Below, in pieces: positions 23,408 through 30,962 of a stretch of 30,962 nucleotides of DNA. The DNA comes from an uncultured Clostridia bacterium (lineage in GTDB: Bacteria > Bacillota > Clostridia > TANB77 > CAG-508), in NCBI GenBank assembly GCA_934162615.1, contig CAKPJK010000015.1, positions 1 to 30,962 on the forward strand, in the 5' to 3' direction. The position numbers and the translations under genes were made by a program. Position 1 is the stretch's first letter; every line of letters starts with the position of its first letter. The notes below the pieces were generated by a model. The model was not told the DNA's origin, searched no databases, and saw nothing but the letters and a program-made list of their open reading frames with translations.

Positions 23408-24733
23408 ATGAAAACAGAAGAAATAAAAGAAACAAAAGAAGCAAAACAAAGAATGAGAAAAATAAATATGAGAATATTTCCAATATACAAAATGCTGTCA
23501 TGGGACTTATTATTTTTTTATACAATAAACTTTTTATTTTTAACTCAAATAAAAAATATAAGTGCATCAGATGTAGTACTAACAGACAGTTTTTATGCAT
23601 TGTTTGTAATCATTTTACAAATACCAATAAATATTATAATAGCATTTTTGGGCAAAAAAAAGAGCTTGATAATAGGAAATTTTTCACTTGTAGCATATAT
23701 GCTTATAATTATTTTTAGTAGAAATATATATGATTTGATTTTAGCAAATTTTATATCAGCAATAGGATTTGGACTTAAAGAAACAGTAGCATCATCCTTA
23801 TTAAAAGAATCAATACCACCATCAAAATATAAAAATCAAATTTTCGCAAAATTAAATTCAAAAGGAGCAACAGGATATTATATACTAGAGATGAGTTCAA
23901 AAATAATTGCCGGATATTTATTTGTTATAAACGGATATTTACCAATGATATGTTCATTGATAGTATTAATAATAGCAACAATAATATCTATGGGATTTAT
24001 AGAACCAAACAAAAAAACAAAAGTTAACTTCAAAAAGACAATGGAAGTTAATGAAATTGAAGATATAAAATCAGGATTTAAATTTGTTTTGAAATCAGAA
24101 AGACTAAAAGCATTAATATTATCAGCAGCTTTCATCTGCACATTGTTGGCAATATTAGAAAATTATGAAGTTAGTCTTTTAGAAGATATAAAATTATCAG
24201 CTGTAGTAATAGGTTATGCTGGTGCTATAAATAGTCTTGTAAATGCAATTGCATCAAAAAAAGAAAATGAATTTAATAAGATGTTTAAAAATAAATCACT
24301 TACAATATTATCATTAATATTATCAATAAGTGCAATAATAACAGGAATTTGTGGAATAACAGAAATAAAAGAAAACTTAATAGGAACTATAATAATATTA
24401 GGTGCATATATGATATTTGGTTTTATAAATGGAATGTATTATACAATAATAGATAGATATTTAATGAGTTTTGCAAATAAAGATATAGACACTCAAATAA
24501 CGTCTGTATACAATTTGATTAGAAATTTTGTTAGAATGCTATTTGGATTTATCGCTTCATTTATATTAGGAATTACAACTTCTGCAAATGCCTTGATAAT
24601 AGTAGGAACAACATTTACAATAATATATATATTAATTTATATATATATGAAAAAAAGACTAGGACTAAAGCCAGAACAGTATTCAAAAGAAGAAAGAAAA
24701 TATGATGAATTTAAAGAAAAGGAGATAGTATGA
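23408..24733 (+). CDS. MFS family transporter
   Basis: A 441-residue membrane protein with about 12 hydrophobic helices. Segments such as IKSIGLI-like IIIFSRNIYDLILANFIS, SAIGFGLKETVASSLLKESI and GAYMIFGFINGMYYTIIDRY fit the major facilitator superfamily. The N-terminal 25 residues are polar and basic. No substrate can be assigned. AAGAGAGG precedes ATG 23408. The stop overlaps the start of the next gene by 4 bases (ATGA), so the transporter and the S66 carboxypeptidase are translationally coupled and may work on related cell-wall peptide. Confidence 0.8.
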   Translation: MKTEEIKETKEAKQRMRKINMRIFPIYKMLSWDLLFFYTINFLFLTQIKNISASDVVLTDSFYALFVIILQIPINIIIAFLGKKKSLIIGNFSLVAYMLIIIFSRNIYDLILANFISAIGFGLKETVASSLLKESIPPSKYKNQIFAKLNSKGATGYYILEMSSKIIAGYLFVINGYLPMICSLIVLIIATIISMGFIEPNKKTKVNFKKTMEVNEIEDIKSGFKFVLKSERLKALILSAAFICTLLAILENYEVSLLEDIKLSAVVIGYAGAINSLVNAIASKKENEFNKMFKNKSLTILSLILSISAIITGICGITEIKENLIGTIIILGAYMIFGFINGMYYTIIDRYLMSFANKDIDTQITSVYNLIRNFVRMLFGFIASFILGITTSANALIIVGTTFTIIYILIYIYMKKRLGLKPEQYSKEERKYDEFKEKEIV

Positions 24734-25662
24734 GTTTACAAAAATTATTACCATCAAAATTAAAAATAGGTGATACAATAGGAATTGTAGCACCATCAAG
24801 TCCAATAATTGGAGATAACATAGACGAATTAAATAAAGCAAAAGTAATAGTAGAAAGAAGCGGATTTAAAGTAAAATACTCAAAAAATATATTTTCAAAC
24901 ACAAATGGATATAGCGCTACCGCAAGGGAAAAAGCAGAAGACATAAATGCAATGTTTGCAGACAAAGAAGTTAAAATGATATGGTGTGCAAAAGGTGGAA
25001 ACAACAGTAATAGTACATTTGAATATTTAGACTATGAACTCATAAAGAAAAATCCTAAAATAATATGTGGATATAGTGATATAACTTCAATTACAAATAT
25101 GATAACAAAAAAAACAGGATTAATAACATTTAGTGGAACAAATTTTAAAACAATAGCAACAGATGAAACAGACTTTAGTTACAAACAAGCATTAAGCAGA
25201 TTTGTAGACGGTAATTTAGAATTTGGACCAGAAAATGAAGAATATGTAATAATTAAAAAAGGAAATGCTGAAGGTGAACTAATAGGTGGAAATCTTTCAC
25301 TAACACGAGGAATGGTAGCTGGAAAATATTCATTAGATTTTACAGACAAAATCTTATTTTTAGAAGAATTAGGCTTTGAAACAGACCCAGAAGCAACAAG
25401 TAATAATGTATATTACCTGAAACAAAATGGAGTATTTGATAAAATAAAAGGTCTATGGATAGGCAATTATGAACACGAAAGCGGAATATCCCTTGAAAAA
25501 ATAATACTAGATGTTTTAGATGGTGAATATAAATTTCCAATAATAAAATCAAATAATTTTGGACATATAGAAAGAAAAACAGTAATTCCAATAGGTACAA
25601 AAGCAGAAATAAACACAGAAGAAGATGTAAAAATAAAATTAGTAGAAGATTGTGTAATGTAG
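24730..25662 (+). CDS. S66 family LD-carboxypeptidase (LdcA/MccF-like)
   Basis: A 310-residue serine peptidase of family S66, which trims tetrapeptides from recycled murein or, in the MccF branch, inactivates peptide antibiotics. The catalytic Ser lies in ICGYSDITS (S116), the Glu in LFLEELGFETDPE (E212 or E213) and the His in NNFGHIERK (H279). The N-terminal GDTIGIVAPSSPI is typical. Full length. It is preceded by GGAGATAGT and overlaps the MFS gene by 4 bases. Which of the two branches it belongs to is not clear. Confidence 0.92.
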   Translation: MSLQKLLPSKLKIGDTIGIVAPSSPIIGDNIDELNKAKVIVERSGFKVKYSKNIFSNTNGYSATAREKAEDINAMFADKEVKMIWCAKGGNNSNSTFEYLDYELIKKNPKIICGYSDITSITNMITKKTGLITFSGTNFKTIATDETDFSYKQALSRFVDGNLEFGPENEEYVIIKKGNAEGELIGGNLSLTRGMVAGKYSLDFTDKILFLEELGFETDPEATSNNVYYLKQNGVFDKIKGLWIGNYEHESGISLEKIILDVLDGEYKFPIIKSNNFGHIERKTVIPIGTKAEINTEEDVKIKLVEDCVM

Positions 25663-25713
25663 AAAATTCTGTAGATTTTTAAATAGGATGTAGATATATT
25701 AAGAGGTGTAATA

Positions 25714-26280
25714 ATGTTTGAAACATGGGAAGAACTAGAAAATTCAATAATAAATTGTAATAAATGTAAATTGTGTAAAACAAGGCAAAACATAGTATTC
25801 GGAGTAGGTAACAAAAATGCAGATATAATGTTTATAGGTGAGGGACCTGGGGCAGACGAGGACAGGTTGGGAGAACCTTTTGTTGGTAGAGCAGGAAAAC
25901 TTATGGATATGGCATTTGGAATTGTAGGAATAAAAAGAGAAGAAGTGTATATTGCAAATATTGTGAAATGTAGACCACCAGCAAATAGAAATCCAGAAGA
26001 GGACGAAGCAAATGCCTGTCTAAATTATTTAAGAAATCAGGTTATGTTAGTAAAGCCTAAAATAATAGTTTTATTAGGAAGTGTTGCTTTAAAACATATT
26101 ATGGGAAAAGAATATGGAATTACCGCCTCAAGGGGAAAATGGGTTGAAAAAAAAGGAATAATGTATATGCCAACTTGGCATCCTGCAGCACTTTTGAGAG
26201 ATGAAACAAAAAAAGTTGATTTTATAAATGATTTAAAAAAGGTAATAGAAAAGCAAAGTTATTTCGTAAATGAGAAATAA
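25714..26280 (+). CDS. Uracil-DNA glycosylase, family 4 (iron-sulfur)
   Basis: A 188-residue family 4 uracil-DNA glycosylase, which removes uracil from DNA. Iron-sulfur ligands are C15, C18, C86 and C102. The spacing matches the known family pattern. Motif A is GEGPGADEDRLGEPFVGRAG and motif B is TWHPAALLRD. VKCRPPANRNPE is also typical. AAGAGGTG stands before ATG 25714. It is the last gene of the same-strand run, ended by a terminator. Confidence 0.95.
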   Translation: MFETWEELENSIINCNKCKLCKTRQNIVFGVGNKNADIMFIGEGPGADEDRLGEPFVGRAGKLMDMAFGIVGIKREEVYIANIVKCRPPANRNPEEDEANACLNYLRNQVMLVKPKIIVLLGSVALKHIMGKEYGITASRGKWVEKKGIMYMPTWHPAALLRDETKKVDFINDLKKVIEKQSYFVNEK

Positions 26281-26303
26281 CTTGACAATTACAAATAGAA
26301 TTA

Positions 26304-26345
26304 AAAACTAAGGTATCAATTAAGAAAAGGATATCTTAGTTTTTT
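26304..26345 (+). terminator. Terminator after the uracil-DNA glycosylase
   Basis: AAACTAAGGTATC pairs with GATATCTTAGTTT around a short loop, followed by TTT. A well-formed intrinsic terminator. Confidence 0.75.
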
Positions 26346-26467
26346 AAAATAAAATGGAAAAAATTATAAATAGAAAATATAACCAAAACTGTTGAAATAA
26401 AGTTTTAGTTATGATAAAATCAAAATGCAGGAACAACCTGCATGGAACAAAAGAAGGAGCGAAAAAA

Positions 26468-27583
26468 ATGAAGAAAATACTAAAAAATACAAAAGGTATA
26501 ACATTAGTGGCACTCGTAATCACTATAATTATCCTTTTAATATTAGCAGGAATATCAATATCAGCATTAACAAACACAGGAATATTCCAAAAGGCAAAAG
26601 ATGCAAAACAAAAATCAGAAGATGCAGCATTAGACCAAAATACAAAACTAGATGAATATGAAAATGAAATTGATAAATATATACCTAAGGAAAATAGTTT
26701 AGCAAAAGCAGTTAAAGTAGGAGACTATGTAGCATATACACCAGATAAATTAGACAATAATGCATTAACTACATTAAAAACAAATTTAAAAAACTATTCA
26801 GGAGCAAATGATAATACAACAAATTCTGCGATTGCTAGAGATAGCTTGAGTTGGAGAGTGCTTGATGTAGATGAGACAACAGGACAAGTAAGATTAATAA
26901 GCGCAACACCAACAAAAAAAAGTATAGAATTGAAGGGATATAATGGATATAACAATGCTGTAAAATTATTAGATGATGCATGTAGCACTTTATATAATTC
27001 AAAATTGGCAACAAAAGTACAAAATCTAAAAATAGAAGATATACAAGACAAAATGAAAGAAAAAGACTATAGCAAATTATATTCTGAATATGGAAAAACA
27101 CCAATACCACCAGAAAATAAAAAATACCCAAGTATATTAACACAAGAAAAAAATCAAAAAGTAAATGGAAAAGAAGGAACACTAGATTTAAGCAAACAAG
27201 ATAATTATATAAATCAAACAGATGTATTGGAAGCAAATTCACTAGAGTTAAAAACAACAGTATGGGCAAAGACAGGAGAAAATGGCACTGAAGTTTTGAC
27301 TGCGGATGACTTTGAAGGAGATGATGGACAAATATATAGTGATATGTTTTGCAAGGATTATACATATTGGATGTCTTCTCGTTGCATCGATGCTTACTCC
27401 GATTATGCTCGCTTCGATGTTCGCGATGTGTATTCAGGCCTTGTCGTTGCCTACGACTTGTACAATTCTCGCGACGGCGAGAACTCTCCCGACTATGCTT
27501 TCCGCCCATGTATAACTCTAAACTCTAATGTCCAAGTAACATCAGGAAATGGAACTGAAAGTACTCCATTTGAAATAAAATAA
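26468..27583 (+). CDS. Prepilin-like surface protein with a probable hypervariable lectin-like C-terminus
   Basis: A 371-residue protein. I chose ATG 26468 because AAGGAGC lies about 8 bases upstream; the ATG 26411 in the same frame has none. It begins KNTKGITLVALVITI, a prepilin-type cleavage site (after Gly 10) and hydrophobic helix, but without the usual Glu at position 5. A coiled-coil Lys/Glu region follows (about 35-75), then a WRVLDVDETTGQVRLISA segment typical of Clostridial surface proteins. The end resembles the formylglycine-enzyme/C-type lectin-like domain, with YWMSSRCI and YAFRPCITL bracketing residues 300-351. DNA coding residues 302-348 is strikingly A-poor and CGY/NNY-biased (see the separate entry). 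Likely displayed on the cell surface; ligand unknown. Confidence 0.85.
   Translation: MKKILKNTKGITLVALVITIIILLILAGISISALTNTGIFQKAKDAKQKSEDAALDQNTKLDEYENEIDKYIPKENSLAKAVKVGDYVAYTPDKLDNNALTTLKTNLKNYSGANDNTTNSAIARDSLSWRVLDVDETTGQVRLISATPTKKSIELKGYNGYNNAVKLLDDACSTLYNSKLATKVQNLKIEDIQDKMKEKDYSKLYSEYGKTPIPPENKKYPSILTQEKNQKVNGKEGTLDLSKQDNYINQTDVLEANSLELKTTVWAKTGENGTEVLTADDFEGDDGQIYSDMFCKDYTYWMSSRCIDAYSDYARFDVRDVYSGLVVAYDLYNSRDGENSPDYAFRPCITLNSNVQVTSGNGTESTPFEIK
27371..27512 (+). repeat. Candidate diversity-generating retroelement variable region
   Basis: Within the lectin-like C-terminus, 27371-27510 has 22 A of 140 (16%) and 72 G+C (51%) by hand count. The 140 bases just upstream have 53 A (38%) and 51 G+C (36%). 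Codons are mostly NNC or NNT, and all six Arg are CGT/CGC. Many positions (GAT, GCT, TAC, CGC, GCC, CTT) could come from AAC/AAT codons by adenine mutagenesis, the known mark of a DGR. The protein context (YWMSSR..., YAFRP) is a known kind of DGR target. No template repeat or reverse transcriptase is in the window. Confidence 0.6.
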
Positions 27584-27670
27584 AAATATGGAATTTTGAT
27601 AATAAGAAGAAAAACAACACACCAAGAAGGGCTTTGGACTTCTCGGGAAAAACGTGAATAAAAATTATAA

Positions 27671-27697
27671 AAGGTAGTCAGTTTCATTGACTACCTT
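27671..27697 (+). terminator. Hairpin after the prepilin-like gene
   Basis: AAGGTAGTCA (27671-27680) pairs perfectly with TGACTACCTT (27688-27697) around a 7-nt loop. The T run is better on the minus strand (CCTTTTATAATTTTT), but it may end the upstream transcript. A second, shorter hairpin with CC-AGAAG arms lies at 27622-27646. Confidence 0.5.
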
Positions 27698-27784
27698 AAA
27701 AATTTATAATAAAATAACACCAGGGACAACACAATAAACAAACACAAGAAAAAAAGTCCAAAACCAAAAGAAAGAAGAAAAAAT

Positions 27785-29089
27785 ATGGAAGAAATAAAAG
27801 AAAAAGTAAACTACTGCCTAAACTGCAAAATAAAACCATGTTCAATAAAAGGATGTCCACTAGAAAACAACATACCAAACTTCATAAAAGCAGTAAAAGA
27901 AGAAGAATACAAAAAAGCATACGAAATACTATCAAAAACAACAGTCTTACCAGGAATATGCGGCAAAATATGCCCACACATGAAACAATGTCAAGGAAGT
28001 TGTGTACGAGGAATAAAAGGAGAACCAGTAAATATAGGAGACATAGAAAACTTCATATTCGAAAAAGCAGAAGAAGAAAACTATAGTCTAAAAGAAGCAA
28101 TGCAAGAAACAGAAGGCACAGATACAAGTAAAAAAGAAGAAATATCACAAAATATCAAAAAATTATCAAACAAAAAAGTAGCCATAATAGGAGGAGGACC
28201 TGCAGGTCTAACATGTGCAGCATTTTTAGCAAAAGATGGAGTAAATGTAACAATATATGAAAAATACAACTATTTAGGCGGACTACTGGTTCACGGAATA
28301 CCAGAATTCAGATTACCAAAAACAAGAGTACAAGAAACAGTAAAAAGAATTTTAGATTTAGGAATAAATGTAGAGTACAACAAAGAACTAGGAAAAAATT
28401 TAAATCTAGAAGAATTAGAAAAAGAATATGATGCAATATTCATAAGTATAGGTGCAAATAAATCCGCAAAAATGGGAGTAAAAGGCGAAGAACTAAAAGG
28501 CGTATATGGAGGCAACGAACTTTTAGAATACAATATGCATCCAGACTATACAGACAAAAAAGTATCTGTAATAGGTGGTGGAAATGTTGCAATGGACTGT
28601 GCACGAACAATAAAAAAATTAGGTGCAAAAGAGGTAAATGTAATTTATAGAAGGGCAGAAGAACAAATGCCTGCAGAGAAAAAAGAAATTGCAGAAGCTA
28701 AAGAAGAAGGAATAAAATTTCTATTCCAAAACAATATTGTAGAAATAAAAGGAAACAACAAAGTAGAAAAAATAGAACTTATAAAAACAGAGTTAGTTCA
28801 AAAAGAAGGGGAAACAAGACTGGTTCCTGTTAACATAGAAGGAAGCAATTATGAGATAAAGACAGATTATGTAGTAATGGCATTAGGAAGTAATGTTGCA
28901 GACGAAGTTTTAGATTTAGGACTAACACTAAACAAATGGGGAAATGTAATAATTGATGAAAAATATAAGACCTCAAATTCTAAAATATTTGCAGGCGGAG
29001 ACTTAGCAGGATGTAAAGGAACAGTTGCATGGGCAGCACGTTCTGGAAGAGATGCAGCAGAATCAATAAAAGAATTTTTAGAAAAATAG
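27785..29089 (+). CDS. GltD-like NAD(P)-dependent flavoprotein oxidoreductase with FeS clusters
   Basis: A 434-residue protein of the glutamate synthase small subunit/dihydropyrimidine dehydrogenase-N-terminal family. The N-terminus carries eight Cys: C11, C14, C19, C24 and C59, C63, C69, C73, a pattern that binds two [4Fe-4S] clusters. An FAD motif GGGPAG (136-141) in VAIIGGGPAGLTCA follows, then an NAD(P) motif VIGGGNVAMD, and the C-terminal IFAGGDLAGCKGTVAWAARS. It passes electrons between NAD(P)H and a partner. The partner subunit (GltB-type) is not in the window, so glutamate synthesis is only one possibility; stand-alone NADPH oxidoreductase roles are known. The first ATG is 27785, with a purine-rich leader. 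Confidence 0.88.
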   Translation: MEEIKEKVNYCLNCKIKPCSIKGCPLENNIPNFIKAVKEEEYKKAYEILSKTTVLPGICGKICPHMKQCQGSCVRGIKGEPVNIGDIENFIFEKAEEENYSLKEAMQETEGTDTSKKEEISQNIKKLSNKKVAIIGGGPAGLTCAAFLAKDGVNVTIYEKYNYLGGLLVHGIPEFRLPKTRVQETVKRILDLGINVEYNKELGKNLNLEELEKEYDAIFISIGANKSAKMGVKGEELKGVYGGNELLEYNMHPDYTDKKVSVIGGGNVAMDCARTIKKLGAKEVNVIYRRAEEQMPAEKKEIAEAKEEGIKFLFQNNIVEIKGNNKVEKIELIKTELVQKEGETRLVPVNIEGSNYEIKTDYVVMALGSNVADEVLDLGLTLNKWGNVIIDEKYKTSNSKIFAGGDLAGCKGTVAWAARSGRDAAESIKEFLEK

Positions 29090-29111
29090 CGACAATAAAT
29101 TGCCGCTATTT
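29084..29111 (+). terminator. Terminator after the GltD-like gene
   Basis: AAATAGCG (29084-29091) pairs with CGCTATTT (29104-29111), extended inward by CAA with TTG around one mismatch. The hairpin overlaps the stop codon. No strong T run follows. Confidence 0.6.
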
Positions 29112-29159
29112 AAACATATGTAAATTATAAAAATTTTGATACATAAGTCTACTAAAAGA

Positions 29160-30281
29160 TCATTTTTTTACAATATCAACACTATTTTTAAAATCACTAT
29201 GTACAAATAAAGATTTTATAAAATTAAAAAAATCTAAAAGTTTAGAGGATTTTTTCTTAGTCAAATACATAGAAGCATCAACAACATTCTCAACAGAAGT
29301 ATTTTCTAAGTAATTATATTTTTCTTCTAAAGCCATCATTTTATTTACATAGTAATCATTAAAAAATGTATCTCCAGCAGTAGAGCCTAAATAATCTTTA
29401 AAATTATAAAGTTTTTGCCTATATTTTTCAACACCTTCTAAATCAGTAATACTATCAAAAACATTATCAAAATAACTAGAAGTAATAAGTTTTTGAGTCT
29501 TAATAAATGTAGAAGTAATATAGCTCTTTAAATTTTCTATTTTTTTATTCATAACATCAATTTTTTTGCTATTATCATCCATAGTAGCAATTTTATTATT
29601 AATTTTTATAATTTCCTCTTCAGACATCAAAATTTTATCTATATTATCCTCAATATTAATAAATGTTTTGGCATTTGTAAGTTCAATAAATTTATTTTTA
29701 AAAGTATCATTACTGTTAATAGTACTTTCAAATAAAACGTCTTCACCAATGAGATAGGCAAGTTGTGAAACTAGACAACACTCTAATGGATAATAAGAAG
29801 GACTCGTCGTCTCAAAAGTTATATTAAAATATTTTACATATTCTTTAGGAATTGCCAATACTTTAGAAGCCATAAGTTGAACTGCTGCCTCATTTAAGCC
29901 AAGACCATAAATTCTAAACTCTGTATAATCACATAATCCCATACGTAATAAGTAATTTCTTTTATCCTTAATTTCCTGTATAAAATGTATACACTCATGA
30001 ATTGCAAATTCTTCTAAATCTTCATCTGCAATATGGTCATTAAAATAAATTGAAGTATTTTTGTAAAAGTAATTTGCCTCTGCCATCCCTTCAGGCATTT
30101 TTGCAATATACATATCCAATCTAGATAATTTTATGAATAAATCATTTTGATTAAGATTAAAATCAGGGAATATTTCACATAAACTATTAGATACAGTTCG
30201 TGCTATTGAGTTGACTCTTAGAGTATCAAGCTTTTTTATGACTTCAATTCCATCTTTTTTTAAATCTGATTCTACACTCAT
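29160..30281 (-). CDS. Hypothetical protein with a HExxH zinc-peptidase-like motif
   Basis: A 373-residue soluble protein with no signal peptide. Residues 95-99 are HECIH in EFAIHECIHFIQE, and a candidate third ligand, Glu 131, lies in GLGLNEAAVQL. HExxH and a Glu about 30 residues later are the gluzincin arrangement. The segment 40-95 before it is compact. The C-terminal 180 residues are helical and charged with a long Lys/Glu coiled stretch (SEEEIIKINNK to KKIENLKSY). I do not recognise a named family. It starts at ATG 30281 with a weak site. A 10-bp inverted repeat stands just upstream at 30295-30320. It is divergent from the repeat gene at the window end. Confidence 0.75.
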   Translation of the reverse strand: MSVESDLKKDGIEVIKKLDTLRVNSIARTVSNSLCEIFPDFNLNQNDLFIKLSRLDMYIAKMPEGMAEANYFYKNTSIYFNDHIADEDLEEFAIHECIHFIQEIKDKRNYLLRMGLCDYTEFRIYGLGLNEAAVQLMASKVLAIPKEYVKYFNITFETTSPSYYPLECCLVSQLAYLIGEDVLFESTINSNDTFKNKFIELTNAKTFINIEDNIDKILMSEEEIIKINNKIATMDDNSKKIDVMNKKIENLKSYITSTFIKTQKLITSSYFDNVFDSITDLEGVEKYRQKLYNFKDYLGSTAGDTFFNDYYVNKMMALEEKYNYLENTSVENVVDASMYLTKKKSSKLLDFFNFIKSLFVHSDFKNSVDIVKK

Positions 30282-30294
30282 ATATTTCTTGCAT

Positions 30295-30492
30295 AATCAA
30301 TTATATGAACATAATTGATTAATCCCTTTCTACTTAAAAATTCACTAAATATATTATACAACAAAATGCTTGTGGAAATATTACGAGAATATTAAAAAAG
30401 TATTAAGTTTTTGTTACAAAAAAATATTTTTTGATTTTTTTGTAATATAAAGTGATGGCAATACCAATATTTTGAGACCATTTTGTCACTTT
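30295..30492. other. Divergent intergenic region with three inverted repeats
   Basis: Between the HExxH gene and the repeat gene (about 340 bases). AATCAATTAT pairs with ATAATTGATT (30295-30320). TTACAAAAAAAT pairs with ATTTTTTTGTAA (30414-30445), a 12-bp perfect stem. AAAGTGA plus TGG pairs with CCA plus TCACTTT (30449-30492). They may be terminators or binding sites; nothing coding was seen. Confidence 0.5.
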
Positions 30493-30509
30493 TTGTCGAA
30501 AAGTTTTTA

Positions 30510-30539
30510 TTGACAGTTTTTTATATATGGTGTTATAAT
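30510..30539 (+). promoter_or_regulatory. Promoter of the terminal repeat gene
   Basis: TTGACA (30510-30515), an 18-nt spacer and TATAAT (30534-30539) are both consensus. The transcript would have a leader of about 78 bases before ATG 30624. Confidence 0.75.
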
Positions 30540-30623
30540 ATTTTTACTAACAAAAACAAGGAAGTGTAATTTTACGTTACATAAAGATTTTTGTTGACAT
30601 TTTTATGAAGGGAGGTAAGTATC

Positions 30624-30962
30624 ATGGAAAATAGTGAAATAAAGGAACTTTTATTAGATTTAAAGAAAGGCCAGGAAGAATTATTTAAAGGACAAAAAGA
30701 ATTATTCGTAGGGCAAGAAGAAACAAGAGTATCAATAAGAGATTTGCAAAAAGGGCAAGAAGAAACAAACGTATCAATAAGAGACTTACAAAAAGGACAA
30801 GAAGAAACAAACGTATCAATAAGAGATTTGCAAAAAGGGCAAGAAGAAACAAACGTATCAATAAGAGACTTACAAAAAAGTCAAGAAGAAACAAACGTAT
30901 CAATAAGAGACTTACAAAAAAGTCAAGAAGAAACAAACGTATCAATAAGAGACTTACAAAAA
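30624..30962 (+). CDS. Heptad-repeat coiled-coil protein (3' truncated by the window)
   Basis: The first 113 codons of a gene that runs off the window. ATG 30624 follows GGGAGG. The protein begins MENSEIKELLLDLKKGQ and soon becomes a regular 7-residue periodicity (GQEELFK, GQKELFV, GQEETRV, SIRDLQK). It then settles into nearly identical 14-residue repeats GQEETNVSIRDLQK, later with SQ in place of GQ. The regular Leu/Ile/Val spacing predicts a coiled coil. No signal peptide is seen. I do not recognise the family; what follows the repeats lies outside the window. Confidence 0.85.
   Translation, partial: MENSEIKELLLDLKKGQEELFKGQKELFVGQEETRVSIRDLQKGQEETNVSIRDLQKGQEETNVSIRDLQKGQEETNVSIRDLQKSQEETNVSIRDLQKSQEETNVSIRDLQK
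30711..30962 (+). repeat. Six in-frame 42-bp tandem repeats
   Basis: Six adjacent units of exactly 42 bases (starting at 30711, 30753, 30795, 30837, 30879 and 30921). The first has AGA for AAC at codon 6. Units alternate GATTTG and GACTTA at codons 11-12, and GGG, GGA or AGT at codon 1. The array continues beyond the window end. Few substitutions between units point to recent expansion or frequent recombination. Confidence 0.95.

Noticed and set aside
27371..27512. Insertion of a foreign gene fragment as explanation for the GC-rich patch
   Set aside because: The reading frame is unbroken, the protein motif is continuous on both sides, and the change is specific to A depletion at NNY codons, which fits adenine mutagenesis better than simple transfer.
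26835..27515. Long open frames on the minus strand and in another plus frame across the A-poor stretch
   Set aside because: They are by-products of the composition of the prepilin-like gene, have no ribosome site and no recognisable domain.
30594..30600. A second TTGACA-like box close to the repeat gene
   Set aside because: No -10 box follows at the right distance; the promoter at 30510-30539 is better.
30711..30962. Regularly spaced repeats resembling a CRISPR array
   Set aside because: There are no spacers; the 42-base units are directly adjacent, in frame and inside an open reading frame with a ribosome binding site.

Overview
The window is very AT-rich, with poly-A-rich leaders and AGA/AAA/ATA codon preference. 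It carries spoIIID, yabG and veg, so it comes from a low-GC spore-forming Firmicute of the class Clostridia, probably an uncultured gut lineage. That placement is inferred from gene content; no species can be named from the sequence alone.

Layout. 1-254: 3' end of a 23S rRNA and a complete 5S rRNA. 480-1043: a flavin reductase-like protein. 1191-5004: rpmG-secE-nusG-rplK-rplA-rplJ-rplL, with a consensus promoter before rpmG, an L1-type site before rplA and an L10 leader with attenuator before rplJ. A terminator follows rplL, and rpoBC, the usual next genes, are absent. 5260-5955: MTA/SAH nucleosidase. 6094-11311: a same-strand cluster of unrecognised, coiled-coil-rich proteins built from shared duplicated modules; one junction is frameshifted. 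11431-13096: sporulation genes spoIIID (+), veg (-) and yabG (-). 13254-16079: RNase III, a radical SAM protein and a YitT-type membrane protein. 16169-17707 (-): a protein with two GGDEF-type domains, the second degenerate. 17884-26280: a DNA-repair and housekeeping run (OGG-type glycosylase, AddB, PgeF/YfiH-like protein, MFS transporter, S66 carboxypeptidase, family 4 uracil-DNA glycosylase) with two prominent inverted-repeat elements. 26468-27583: a prepilin-like surface protein. 27785-29089: a GltD-like flavoprotein. 29160-30281 (-): a protein with a HExxH motif. 30624 to the window end: the start of a gene made of perfect 14-residue repeats.

The most interesting signal is at about 27371-27512, in the C-terminal lectin-like domain of the prepilin-like protein. 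Within an A-dominated genome this stretch falls to about 16% A and about 51% G+C by hand count. Its codons are almost all NNC/NNT, and Arg switches from AGA to CGY. That is what is expected of the variable region of a diversity-generating retroelement (DGR), whose reverse transcriptase mutates template adenines. No reverse transcriptase or template repeat lies in this window, so the element would have to act from elsewhere. The second notable item is the 6094-11311 module family, whose first member has a weak ADP-ribosyltransferase-like motif.
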